The notes beneath the pieces are model-generated. The model was given only the letters and a program-made list of their open reading frames with translations. It ran no database searches and had not been told where the DNA came from. The position numbers and the translations under genes are program-made. DNA of 64,000 nt from Candidatus Peribacteraceae bacterium (GTDB lineage: Bacteria > Patescibacteriota > Gracilibacteria > Peribacterales > Peribacteraceae). The stretch spans positions 33,232-97,231 of the forward strand of contig JAQVMB010000002.1 of the NCBI GenBank assembly GCA_028703835.1, given 5' to 3'. Within the stretch, counting starts at the first letter, position 1; every line of letters begins with the position of its first letter. Positions 1 to 9,123 of this stretch are shown piece by piece.

Positions 1-176
1 AGGGCCGCATTTTTGACGGGAGACGGCGTCATTTCCTGTTTCCGGCCGACGGGTTTGTCCGGCTGCGTTATGACCGCTTCCACGGTGAAACGGCTGTCCT
101 GTGCCAACGTCTGCAGGGAGGGAACTGCGAAGGCAGAGGTGCCGAAGAAGACGATGGAGAGGGGGGAGGACGCCAC
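1..176 (-). CDS. fmt: Methionyl-tRNA formyltransferase, N-terminal part (runs off left edge)
   Basis: Reverse strand from GTG at 176: [59 protein letters not shown]; matches the Fmt N-terminal pattern (IVFxGTxxFAVPSL...VxTQPDKPxGR...PxPVK). Not in the ORF track because it is cut by the window edge. Confidence 0.87.
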   Translation of the reverse strand, partial: MASSPLSIVFFGTSAFAVPSLQTLAQDSRFTVEAVITQPDKPVGRKQEMTPSPVKNAA

Positions 177-199
177 GATGTGCTAGTGTAGCAGTATCC

Positions 200-544
200 A
201 TGGACAGACAGCCCTCAAAACGCCCGGCCATGCTCGCTTCCGTCATTCGCGAGATCATCGCTCCCGTGTTGCGGGAGTGTCCCCCTGCCTGCGGCATTGT
301 CTCGATCACGGAGATCGAGGTGGCGCGGGGCTACGGGCACGTGAAAGTCTCCGTCAGCGCGCTGCGGGAGCTGGAAACGGCCTTGGCATTCCTTGAATCG
401 CGGAAGAAAGAGTTACGTGGCATGTTGGCGTCGAAGCTGTCCCTGCGCAGCGTCCCTACCATCGGTTTTCGCATGGATCTGAGCGGCGAGAGGGGAGACA
501 GAATCGATCGATTGTTACAAGGTGATGATATGACTTCGCGATAG
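200..544 (+). CDS. rbfA: Ribosome-binding factor A-like protein
   Basis: MDRQPSKRPAMLASVIREIIAPVLRE...GIVSITEIEVARGYGHVKVSVSAL...LRSVPTIGFRMDLS.. RbfA-like layout; internal ATG at 200 preferred over 101. Confidence 0.72.
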   Translation: MDRQPSKRPAMLASVIREIIAPVLRECPPACGIVSITEIEVARGYGHVKVSVSALRELETALAFLESRKKELRGMLASKLSLRSVPTIGFRMDLSGERGDRIDRLLQGDDMTSR

Positions 545-808
545 CGGCACGACGGTTTTATTCCAGGATCATCGGAACACCATCGCTACGGCGTACGGGG
601 AGAGGCGGTCTTCGGATCTTCCGGTGCAAGCTGTCGCTTGTACAACTTGGCATGACAAATGAACATCGCATGACAGTTCCTTCCTGCGGCAAGAGTAAGT
701 GGTTTGCCGCGCGCAGAAGATGCACCGTACACTTTCGTCCATTTTCTTCCGCGGCGTCGCGGAAGAGGGTATACTCGTTTAATCTCTTCCCGAAGCCACA
801 TTTCCCCT

Positions 809-1834
809 ATGGCCATCGCGCGAGCGGACGCAGAGCGGGCACGGGACTTCCTTCGGGACGCGCCCCGCATCCGTTGTATCTGCCACCGCAACCCGGACGG
901 CGATGCGGTGGGAGCGCTCCTCGGGAGCGGTCTTCTCTTCGAGGAGCTCTTTCCCGACGTGCCGGTATCGTTCCACTGCGTGGATCCGGTGCCGGACACC
1001 TTTCGTTTCCTGCCCGGCGCCCTGCGCGTGAAGCCGCCGCCCGCGTTGCCGGTGACGCAGGGTGAGGATGTGCTGGATGTACGGGACGTTTGTGTGTTCG
1101 TGGATTGCGCCGAGCCGAAGCTGACGGAGTTGCATGCGTCACATCCGATGCTCTTCGACGGGTCGATGCGCACGATCAACGTCGATCACCATCCCACCAA
1201 CCCGCAGTACGGCAGCGTGAACTTCGTCGTGCCGGACGCATCCTCCAGCTGCGAGGTGCTGGTGCAGTGGGCGCACCTTCTGCGGTGGCGTCTCTCGCCC
1301 GACGTCGCCACCTGCCTGCTCACCGGCATCTACACGGACACGGGCGGGCTCCTGCACAGCAACACGACTGCGCCGGTGTACCGGACGGTGGCGTTCCTCC
1401 TGCGGGCGGGGGCGCGGCGCAGGGAGATGGTGACGGCGGTCTTCCGCACGGCCAAGCTCTCCACGTTGCGCCTGTGGGGACGTGTGCTGGAGAAGATTTC
1501 GCTCACGGACGAGGGTGGGGCTATTTCCGCGGTCACGGAGGGGGATTTCCGCGCCACGGGAGCCGATTATGCCGAGTTGACCGGCGCCATCGATTACGTG
1601 AATGCCGTCCCCGGGATGCGATTTTCCCTCATTCTCTCCGAACGTGACGGCAAGGTGAAGGGGTCGCTGCGGACGCTCCGGGACGACGTGGATGTGTCCA
1701 AGATGGCGGGCAAGTTCAGTGGAGGAGGGCATCGGAAAGCGGCGGGCTTCGCGTTGTCGGGAAAGTTGAAACCGGAGATTCGGTGGAAGGTGGTGGAAGA
1801 AGAAGGAATCCAAGGAAACCAAAGAAACCAATGA
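809..1834 (+). CDS. DHH/DHHA1 phosphoesterase (NrnA-like nanoRNase/pAp phosphatase)
   Basis: HRNPDGDAVGA, DHH motif (NVDHHPTNPQYG), C-terminal GGGHRKAAGF (DHHA1). Confidence 0.87.
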   Translation: MAIARADAERARDFLRDAPRIRCICHRNPDGDAVGALLGSGLLFEELFPDVPVSFHCVDPVPDTFRFLPGALRVKPPPALPVTQGEDVLDVRDVCVFVDCAEPKLTELHASHPMLFDGSMRTINVDHHPTNPQYGSVNFVVPDASSSCEVLVQWAHLLRWRLSPDVATCLLTGIYTDTGGLLHSNTTAPVYRTVAFLLRAGARRREMVTAVFRTAKLSTLRLWGRVLEKISLTDEGGAISAVTEGDFRATGADYAELTGAIDYVNAVPGMRFSLILSERDGKVKGSLRTLRDDVDVSKMAGKFSGGGHRKAAGFALSGKLKPEIRWKVVEEEGIQGNQRNQ

Positions 1835-1873
1835 AACAAAGGAAACAAAGGATGAGGATGCTTGTGTCGATTG

Positions 1874-4114
1874 TTACTTTTCCTCAGGAGTGTCCGGTTT
1901 CTCCGAGGGGATATTCAGGATTGTAGCTGCGGCGTTTGAAGGTTCTGCCGTTCCTTTTTCCCGTGTTTCGGATGCGACCGGTGCGGTTGCTGTCGTTGCG
2001 GGGGCGGTTGCAGGAGAGGGCGTATCGCTCGTTGTTTCCGGGAGGACGGGTTCATCCTTCGGCGCCGTGTCAGCCGTCGGTTCCTCTGCGGGCGTTGCCG
2101 GAGGAGTGTCTGCCGTTGTTTGCTCTCCTTGCGTCTTTTCGTTGTCGACGGCTTTGTCTTCCCTGGCTTGTTTCTCCATGCCCGCCCGCCGCGCATGGAT
2201 CGCATCCTCGCGCGCCTGCACCGCTTCCGTCGCCCGCTTCGCCAGCATTTCCTCGGGTTTCGTGGTGACGACGGCCGCCTCCTCGGGGCTCGAGACGATT
2301 TCGATGGCCACGTGCTTGTTGCCCGCGAAGAAGATCCCCTGGCCGATGCCGGAATTCAGGAGGACGTACTTCTCGCCGTCCGTCAGGTAGAAGAGTTTCT
2401 GCAGGTTGTCCACGGCGGTCGCGGATTGCTTGAGGAGCACCTGGAGCGAGGAGTTGGTGATGATGGGTTTGCCGTAGGGGGAATTCACGAAGTCTTCCAC
2501 GTCCTGCGTGATGGTGGTGATGCCCAGGTAGTACTTGCGGGCGCGCTTCACGATGCCGAAGAGGAAGCGCGCGGAGTCCTCGAATTGCATGAGGTTCCAT
2601 GCCTCGTCGATCACGAGGTAACGGCGCTTCAGTTCCGAACGGACGCGGTTCCAGAGGAAGTTGAGAACGATGAAGATGGCGATGGGGCGCAGTTGTTCCT
2701 CCAGGTCGCGGATCTGGAAGACGACGAGCTGCTTCTCCAGCTCCACGTTTGTCTGGCGGTCGAAGAGGCCGGCGAAGCTGCCGCTCGTGAATTTCTGCAG
2801 CACTTTCGCCATGTTCTCGCCGCCCTCGGTCGTCAGCAGCACTTCGACGAGGTCGTGCAGCGTCGGCGGCTCCATGCTGCCCGGATTCGGTTCCTCCAGG
2901 GTGATGCCTTTCAGGGCGTAGGTGTCGAGGATCGCCTTGTCCAGCACCCCGTCCTCGGAGGGGGTGAGGGACCCGAGCATGAGCTTGAAGAGGCTGTGCA
3001 GGTTGATGACGGCCGCGCGGAGCGTTTCGCCCGTTTCCGCCTTCTCGCCGCGGACCGCCTTGGGCAGGTCGAAGGGGTTCACCCGGAAGGAACTCTGGAG
3101 CGAGAGGGGGATGTACGTGCCGCCGACGGTCCGGCACAGGTCGCCGTACTCGTTCTCCGGATCGATGACGAGGACTTCCGTACCCATCATCAGGGACCGG
3201 AGGATTTCCAGCTTCACGGTGAACGATTTGCCCGCGCCGGAGATGGCGAAGATGTTCGCATTGGCGTTGGGGAGGTCGAACCGGTCGAAGATGACGAGGC
3301 TTTCGTTGTGCCGGTTGATGCCGTACAGGATGCCGTGGTCGCTCGTGAGGTCGCTGGAGGAGAAGGGGAAGCTGGTGGCGATCGGCGACGTGTTCATGTT
3401 CCGGTTGATTTCCAGTTCGTCGAGACAGAGGGGGAGCGTGGACGTGAAGCCGTGTTCCATTTGGAGGGAGGCGGCTTTGGTGAGCACCAGCTTGCCCCCC
3501 AGGACGGATTCCACGTCCGTCTGCATCTTCTTCAGCTTGTCGTCGTCGTCCGCGTAGAGCGTCACGTACAGCCCGAACTGGAAGAGCTTCTCCTGCCCCC
3601 TGGCCAGCAGGTCACGGAGTTCTTCCGCGTCCTGCAGCGCCGCTTCCAGGGCGGGATCGCGCACGATGCCACGCTGCTCGAGCATGCGGATGGAGGAGCG
3701 GAGCTCCGCCACTTTCTTGCGGAGCATCTTCATGATGGATTTGTTGCTGGCGGGGTAGATGTACTGGGCGATGTCCATCTGCGCGTCCGCATTGATCGTC
3801 TGCGAGAGCCAGTTCGGGAAGATGTAGTTCGGCCAGTTGTACGCGTACAGCGTCCGCACCCGCTGGTCGTTCAGCAGGATTTCCGTGCTCTTCACTTCCA
3901 TGGACGAGGGCGCGATGATGTCGAGGATTTTTTGGAGCCCTTCCAGGTAGTGCCGGAGGGTGGTCCTGTCCTCGTCGCTGAAGGTCTCCTCCTTGCCGCC
4001 GGCCCCCTTCGAAAGCACGTCTTCCGCTTTGCGGTTCAGCCCGAGGAGCTCGTCGATGGCGAGCAGGAGTGTCGAGGGGTGGTATGCCTTCGGGGGAGCG
4101 GGTGTTTTGGTCAC
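1874..4114 (-). CDS. VirB4/TraC-type conjugation/type IV secretion ATPase
   Basis: Walker A ISGAGKSFTVK, Walker B-like RRYLVIDEAWNLM, TTITQDVEDF; length and layout typical of VirB4-like ATPases; charged/Pro-rich C-terminal tail. Confidence 0.85.
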   Translation of the reverse strand: MTKTPAPPKAYHPSTLLLAIDELLGLNRKAEDVLSKGAGGKEETFSDEDRTTLRHYLEGLQKILDIIAPSSMEVKSTEILLNDQRVRTLYAYNWPNYIFPNWLSQTINADAQMDIAQYIYPASNKSIMKMLRKKVAELRSSIRMLEQRGIVRDPALEAALQDAEELRDLLARGQEKLFQFGLYVTLYADDDDKLKKMQTDVESVLGGKLVLTKAASLQMEHGFTSTLPLCLDELEINRNMNTSPIATSFPFSSSDLTSDHGILYGINRHNESLVIFDRFDLPNANANIFAISGAGKSFTVKLEILRSLMMGTEVLVIDPENEYGDLCRTVGGTYIPLSLQSSFRVNPFDLPKAVRGEKAETGETLRAAVINLHSLFKLMLGSLTPSEDGVLDKAILDTYALKGITLEEPNPGSMEPPTLHDLVEVLLTTEGGENMAKVLQKFTSGSFAGLFDRQTNVELEKQLVVFQIRDLEEQLRPIAIFIVLNFLWNRVRSELKRRYLVIDEAWNLMQFEDSARFLFGIVKRARKYYLGITTITQDVEDFVNSPYGKPIITNSSLQVLLKQSATAVDNLQKLFYLTDGEKYVLLNSGIGQGIFFAGNKHVAIEIVSSPEEAAVVTTKPEEMLAKRATEAVQAREDAIHARRAGMEKQAREDKAVDNEKTQGEQTTADTPPATPAEEPTADTAPKDEPVLPETTSDTPSPATAPATTATAPVASETREKGTAEPSNAAATILNIPSEKPDTPEEK

Positions 4115-4218
4115 GAATCGTTGAGGCGGACTATCAAAGAATTATAGCAGAAAACCGCCGTCTTTTCAACGGGCTTTCCCTCGTCGAAAACCGTATTCCC
4201 ATGCGAAAAACTTACCCT

Positions 4219-5010
4219 TCAGAAGCCCAGGAGCCCGCCCCGTTGGCTGCTGCGCCGGATGATGCCCAGCGGGTCGATGCCGGGGAGGTCGACCACCTGC
4301 AATCCCGCGATGAGGATTTGCCGGTTTTCCTCGATGGCCGTGAGGCGCCGGTCTGCGATGTCGATGAGCGCGGCGAACGCGGAGCGCGTCTCCTCCGCTT
4401 GCCGGATTTCCGATTGGAGCGCGGTGAGGCCGGTTTGTTCCTGCGTCAGGTCTTTCTGGAGCGCCCCCGCCGTCGCGAAGTCGCCTGCGCCGAAGGCCTG
4501 GTCGATGCGCTTCTGCAGCGCCGCGACCGCTTTGCGCCGGTCGGTGTCTTCCTTCTTTTTCGCGGTGACGGTCGCCTGGAGGTCCTGTGCGGTGCGGCGG
4601 CTCCGTTCCGTGATGTTGCCCAGCGCGTTCGAATACTCAGTGAGCGTCGTCGGCCGATCATCGCTCCGGTTGAGGAGTTCCGGCACGTTGATCTGCAGGA
4701 CGTTCCCCAGTTCCTGCAGGAGCGCGAACGTATCGTCCGCACGGAGCGGGTCATAGGTGAGGATTTTGAGGTAAGCATCCACGCCCTGCAGGGCGCTCCG
4801 GTTCGTGGGGATGCCGCCTCCGCCCATGTAATAGCCGACGTACAGGCCGAGCGGCGCCGTCGGGCGGGAAGGGGCGGAGCTTGCGGATGCCTGCTGGCTA
4901 TCCGTCGTTTCGGGTGTTTGCGCCGTTTCCCGGTCGGCACTGCAACCCGCCAACAGCAGGAGCGTGAGGAGCAATGGGACGGTCGGGGATCGCGTTCGCA
5001 TCCATTCCAT
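4219..5010 (-). CDS. Putative lipoprotein with coiled-coil region
   Basis: N-terminal signal with lipobox LLLLAGCSA; Q/A/E-rich helical region; transcribed divergently from argS. Confidence 0.65.
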   Translation of the reverse strand: MEWMRTRSPTVPLLLTLLLLAGCSADRETAQTPETTDSQQASASSAPSRPTAPLGLYVGYYMGGGGIPTNRSALQGVDAYLKILTYDPLRADDTFALLQELGNVLQINVPELLNRSDDRPTTLTEYSNALGNITERSRRTAQDLQATVTAKKKEDTDRRKAVAALQKRIDQAFGAGDFATAGALQKDLTQEQTGLTALQSEIRQAEETRSAFAALIDIADRRLTAIEENRQILIAGLQVVDLPGIDPLGIIRRSSQRGGLLGF

Positions 5011-5300
5011 TGTAGCGGTGATGCGCGCATGAACAAACATCAGGCCCATGGCCGTCCGCTTCGATCGCATGTTCATCGACATGCACATCTTTCGAGTACA
5101 ATATGTCTGCATCTTCTGACGACAGAAAGTACTCGGACAAATGGTGCACGATTGTGCACACAAATAGTGTTCAAACAATGAGGATATTCTGTGTGCAAGA
5201 TCAAATTATTGTTTCAAGTGGAAACCCCATGAGCGAGTGCTAGATTTAGCCTCAATTCCTGAGTATGACTTTTGTTCAGGGGGGTCCATTCTTTCTCGTC

Positions 5301-7007
5301 ATGTTTGATGCGCTGACAACGGAGGCACACAAAAGCCTTGAAAAGGCGTTCGGCCCCGTTCTTGAGGAAGTGCAATGGCAGTATCCGCGGGAGGCGGGAC
5401 GTGGGGATATCGCGACGAGCGCCGCTCTTTCCCTTGCGAAAAAACTGGGAAAGCAGCCGCGGGAGATCGCGCAGGTTCTTGCCGCGTCGCTCGCGTCCGT
5501 GCCGGATGTGGAACGGACGGAAGTGGCGGGGGCGGGGTACGTCAACGTGTGGTTGAAGCCGCAGGCGCTTCTCGCGGCGCTGGGGGCGAGCCGCAAGGCG
5601 CAGGCGACGAAAGCGAAGGGGCATGCGAAGGGGAAGCGGCCGGTCATCATCGACTACTCCGCGCCCAACATCGCGAAGCCGCTGGGCATCCATCACATCC
5701 TCAGCACGGTCATTGGCCAGTCGCTCGCCAACCTGTATCGCAGCGAGGGCATTCCGACGGTGGGTATCAACCATCTCGGGGATTGGGGGACGCAGTTCGG
5801 CAAGTTGGCCGTCGCCATGGAGAAATGGGGGGCGGGCAAGACGGTCGCTTCGCTCGGCATGGACGGGCTCCTTGCGCTGTACGTGCGTTTCCATGAGGAA
5901 GCGGAGAAGGATCCGTCGCTGGAGCAGGAGGCGCTCGCTTCCTTCCGGAAGCTGGAAGAAGGGGATGATGCCATGCGGACGTTTTGGAACGAGGTGGTGC
6001 AAGCGACGATGGCGTCGGTCCAGCGCATCTACGACCGTCTCCACGTTTCCTTCGATGCGGTGCAGGGGGAGAGTTTCTACGAAGACAAGATGGCGCCGGT
6101 CATCGCGGAGGGGAAGGAGAAGAACGTGTTCGTGCCCGGGGAAGAAGGCGCGCTCATCGTCGCGTTTCCGGAGGAAGAGCAATTGCCGCCGTACATGGTC
6201 GTGAAGAGCGACGGCGCGACGCTCTACGCCACCCGCGACCTCGCGACGATCCGCTATCGGGTCGATACGTGGCATCCCCAAGCCATTCTCTACGTCGTCG
6301 ATGTGGCGCAGCAGCTGCACTTCCGGCAGCTCTTCGCGACGGCGTCGCGGTTGGGTTGGGACGTGCCGCACCTGGAGCACGTCGTCTTCGGCCGGATGCG
6401 TTTCGCCGATGCGTCCATGAGCACCCGCAAGGGGAACATCCTCAAGCTGGAAGACGTCCTCGACGAAGCCGTCCGCCGCGCGAGGGAGGTCATCGCGGCG
6501 CACGGGGAGACCATCCAGACCGATGACGAGGCTTCGTTGGCCGAGATGATGGGCGTCGGTGCGCTGGTGTACGGGATCCTCAGCCAGAACAGGAAGATGG
6601 ACATCGTGTTCGACTGGGACAAGATGCTCAGTTTCGAGGGCAACAGCGCCCCGTACCTGCAGTACACCCATGCGCGGGCGCGGTCGGTGCTGCGGAAGGC
6701 GGCAGTGAAGAAAACACCTTTCCCCAAGGATGTATCCGCATTGCAACCGTCCGAACGCCTGTTGCTGAAGGACCTGCTGCTGTTCCCGGCGGCGGTGGAG
6801 GAGGCGAGGAACACGCACATGCCGCACAAGCTGGCGAATCATCTCTACCAGCTCTGCCAGGATTTCAACGCGTTCTACAACATCGAACCCATCCTCAAGG
6901 CCGAAGGCGACACCCGCGCTTTCCGTCTTGCACTTACCGCGGAGACCGCCGACGTCCTCCGGGCCGGCGCGGAATTGCTTACGATGCGGGTTCCCGATCG
7001 CATGTAA
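5301..7007 (+). CDS. argS: Arginyl-tRNA synthetase
   Basis: SAPNIAKPLGIHHILSTVIGQSLANLYRSEG (HIGH region), GVNHLGDWGTQFGK-like INHLGDWGTQFGKL, DASMSTRKGNILKLEDVL, C-terminal DALR-type region. Confidence 0.95.
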   Translation: MFDALTTEAHKSLEKAFGPVLEEVQWQYPREAGRGDIATSAALSLAKKLGKQPREIAQVLAASLASVPDVERTEVAGAGYVNVWLKPQALLAALGASRKAQATKAKGHAKGKRPVIIDYSAPNIAKPLGIHHILSTVIGQSLANLYRSEGIPTVGINHLGDWGTQFGKLAVAMEKWGAGKTVASLGMDGLLALYVRFHEEAEKDPSLEQEALASFRKLEEGDDAMRTFWNEVVQATMASVQRIYDRLHVSFDAVQGESFYEDKMAPVIAEGKEKNVFVPGEEGALIVAFPEEEQLPPYMVVKSDGATLYATRDLATIRYRVDTWHPQAILYVVDVAQQLHFRQLFATASRLGWDVPHLEHVVFGRMRFADASMSTRKGNILKLEDVLDEAVRRAREVIAAHGETIQTDDEASLAEMMGVGALVYGILSQNRKMDIVFDWDKMLSFEGNSAPYLQYTHARARSVLRKAAVKKTPFPKDVSALQPSERLLLKDLLLFPAAVEEARNTHMPHKLANHLYQLCQDFNAFYNIEPILKAEGDTRAFRLALTAETADVLRAGAELLTMRVPDRM

Positions 7008-7040
7008 TTTTTTACCGTTCCTTTCTTTTCTCCCCGTCCC

Positions 7041-8489
7041 ATGAACCGCTATAGCCGCCGCCCTTCCCGTCGTTTTCACACCGGACCGCTCGTTGCGTTC
7101 CTCTTGGTCGCTTCCTTCGGCATCCTCTTTGCGGGATGCGGGAACGGAGCCATCAGGGGACCGGAGGATACGACGGATGACCTCACGTTCACGGAAGAGG
7201 ACTTGGCGCGCTTCCAGCGTCTGGCGTCCGACGATCCGGAGACGGGGACGGGCGCGGCAATCGCGGGGGACGACGGCGAAACGGCGTCCCTTCCGGATCT
7301 GGCCGCAACCGGCACGGGGTCGAGCAGCCTGGCGCCGGTGCTGGACCTTACCATGGTGCAGCGGTACAACGCGCTGCGTTCCACCGGAGGAGGGGACGGG
7401 AAGAACGTGTACCAGGTTACGAATTCCTTCCTGAACGTCCGCACGGAGCCGCGGGCGACGGCCGCGCTGGTGCAGCGTCTCAACGGCGGCGACACGGTGA
7501 CGGTGTCGGAGTTTACGAACGCCGGGTGGGCCAAGCTGCAGCTGGCGGACGGGAAAACGGGATTTGCTGCCCTCCAGTATCTGGGCAAGCTGACGAGCCA
7601 GGAGAAGCTCGCCGAGGAGCAGAAAGCATTCGACGGTCTGTACTACGTTCACTTCGGTTTCGTGAACGTCCGCGCCGCCGCCAACCAGCAGAGTGAGAAG
7701 ATCGGGGAGATTCCCGGCCAGGCGTTCGTGCGTCCGCTCTCCGTGGAGAACCAGTGGGCGCGCGTCTCGTTCCAGGGGAAGGAGGGCTACGTGTCGATGC
7801 AATACCTTGCGCCGTTCAAGCCCGTATTCCTGACGCGGCAGGAGAAGTTCGTCCTGCCCATCCTCCGTTACCGCATCGGGCAGACGGGCATCCCGGACAC
7901 GCTCGCGCAGCATATCGCCGGCCTCAAGCAGGCGGGGGTCACGTTCCTCACGTTCCGCGACCTGCAGTCGATCTTGCTCCAGCAGGAGTCGCGCAAGGAC
8001 GTGCGCATCCCGGCGAAGGCCGTCCTCATTGCCGTCACCGACGTGACGCCGCAGACGGTGAAGCCGGCATCGGACATCCTCTACGGCGCCAACGTTCCCG
8101 CATCGTTCTTCCTTCAGACCAAGAACGTCGGGTTGCAGGGCATCACGCAGAAGGCGCTCCTCACGCTCGTGGCCAACGGTTTCGACATCCAGTCCGCCGG
8201 CCATTCGGGTGACGATCTCCGCGCCCTCACCAATGCGCAGGTGAAACTGGAGGTGGAGCAGAGCCGCAAGATCCTGGAGGACTGGGTGAAGCGACCGGTC
8301 TTCACCATCGATTACCCGCAAGGCGGCGTCAATGACCGTGTGGCGCAGGTGGCGGCGGATGCGGGGTACCTCTTCGGCGTCGCGAACGCGCCGGAGAAGG
8401 AATTCCTGCGGAGCCAATTCCTCCGTTTGCCCAGCTACAACATCGTCAGCGGCATGACGGTGGAAGACGTGCTGGGGACAATGCAATGA
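7041..8489 (+). CDS. Lipoprotein-like protein with two SH3b domains and a NodB/polysaccharide-deacetylase-like domain
   Basis: Lipobox-like GILFAGCGN; SH3b repeats FLNVRTEPRATAALVQRL and FVNVRAAANQQSEKIGEI; NodB-like fold pattern with altered catalytic motifs. Confidence 0.72.
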   Translation: MNRYSRRPSRRFHTGPLVAFLLVASFGILFAGCGNGAIRGPEDTTDDLTFTEEDLARFQRLASDDPETGTGAAIAGDDGETASLPDLAATGTGSSSLAPVLDLTMVQRYNALRSTGGGDGKNVYQVTNSFLNVRTEPRATAALVQRLNGGDTVTVSEFTNAGWAKLQLADGKTGFAALQYLGKLTSQEKLAEEQKAFDGLYYVHFGFVNVRAAANQQSEKIGEIPGQAFVRPLSVENQWARVSFQGKEGYVSMQYLAPFKPVFLTRQEKFVLPILRYRIGQTGIPDTLAQHIAGLKQAGVTFLTFRDLQSILLQQESRKDVRIPAKAVLIAVTDVTPQTVKPASDILYGANVPASFFLQTKNVGLQGITQKALLTLVANGFDIQSAGHSGDDLRALTNAQVKLEVEQSRKILEDWVKRPVFTIDYPQGGVNDRVAQVAADAGYLFGVANAPEKEFLRSQFLRLPSYNIVSGMTVEDVLGTMQ

Positions 8490-8511
8490 TCCTTCCGGTG
8501 TCTTCTTTCTC

Positions 8512-8534
8512 AAACGCTCCTTCGGGGGCGTTTT
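8512..8534 (+). terminator. Rho-independent-like terminator
   Basis: AAACGCTCC-TTCG-GGGGCGTTTT hairpin directly downstream of the 8489 stop. Confidence 0.7.
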
Positions 8535-8587
8535 GGAATACAGGAGTACAGGGATTGGCTACGGATCACCGTTGTCGCTCATCGCAG

Positions 8588-8872
8588 TTACCTCAGCAGC
8601 TTCTGCAATTCTTTCAGGGTGTCTCCCGTGGGATCGGTTGCGAAAATGGCCGTCTGCTTCGCCGTTTCCTGCGCGACGGACGTCAGGACCTTGTCCCAGT
8701 TCTGTGAAAGGTACCACATCGAATAGAGGACGACGGCGAGCGGGATGAGCCCGAGGAGCCCGCGGACGAACCCTCCCCACGTCCGCAGCCGGTCACGGCG
8801 GTCAAGGCGCTGCAGGTGGTGGAGGATGGCATCAAGCCTCTCGTCGTTCGCGGACGTATGCGGTGAAGTCAT
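8588..8872 (-). CDS. Small single-TM protein
   Basis: MTSPHTSANDERLDAILHHLQRLDRRDRLRTWGGFVRGLLGLIPLAVVLYSMWYLSQNW...; one clear TM segment. Confidence 0.6.
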   Translation of the reverse strand: MTSPHTSANDERLDAILHHLQRLDRRDRLRTWGGFVRGLLGLIPLAVVLYSMWYLSQNWDKVLTSVAQETAKQTAIFATDPTGDTLKELQKLLR

Positions 8873-9123
8873 GCGGCCATAGTAGCGCGGTTCCCTGGGT
8901 TGCGAACGGCTTTCCATTGCGGCAGGGATGCAATCATTTCCTTTGGTTCGATACTCCGAAGCTTGCTTAGGTTCCTTGTTTTCCCGCGGGATCATGACGC
9001 TGTTTTCTACCTCACCCCGCTCACTCCGTTCGCACCCCTCCCCATGACGGGGAGGGGTTGGATGTTCTTCTTTCGCCGGATACCGCGGCAGCTTGCTGCG
9101 CGGTAGTTCATTTCGCCGTGCCA

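Noticed and set aside
2120-4147. 675-aa plus-strand ORF
   Set aside because: Antisense to the VirB4-like ATPase; composition typical of a shadow ORF.
5090-5160. CGAGTAC...GTACTCG and GTGCAC-GATT-GTGCAC upstream of argS as operator sites
   Set aside because: Short and only weakly supported; could occur by chance in an intergenic region, and no link to a regulator.
5214-8513. 1099-aa minus-strand ORF in the track
   Set aside because: Lies antisense to argS and the SH3/NodB gene, both with clear family motifs; Arg/His/Leu-rich translation typical of GC-rich antisense frames.
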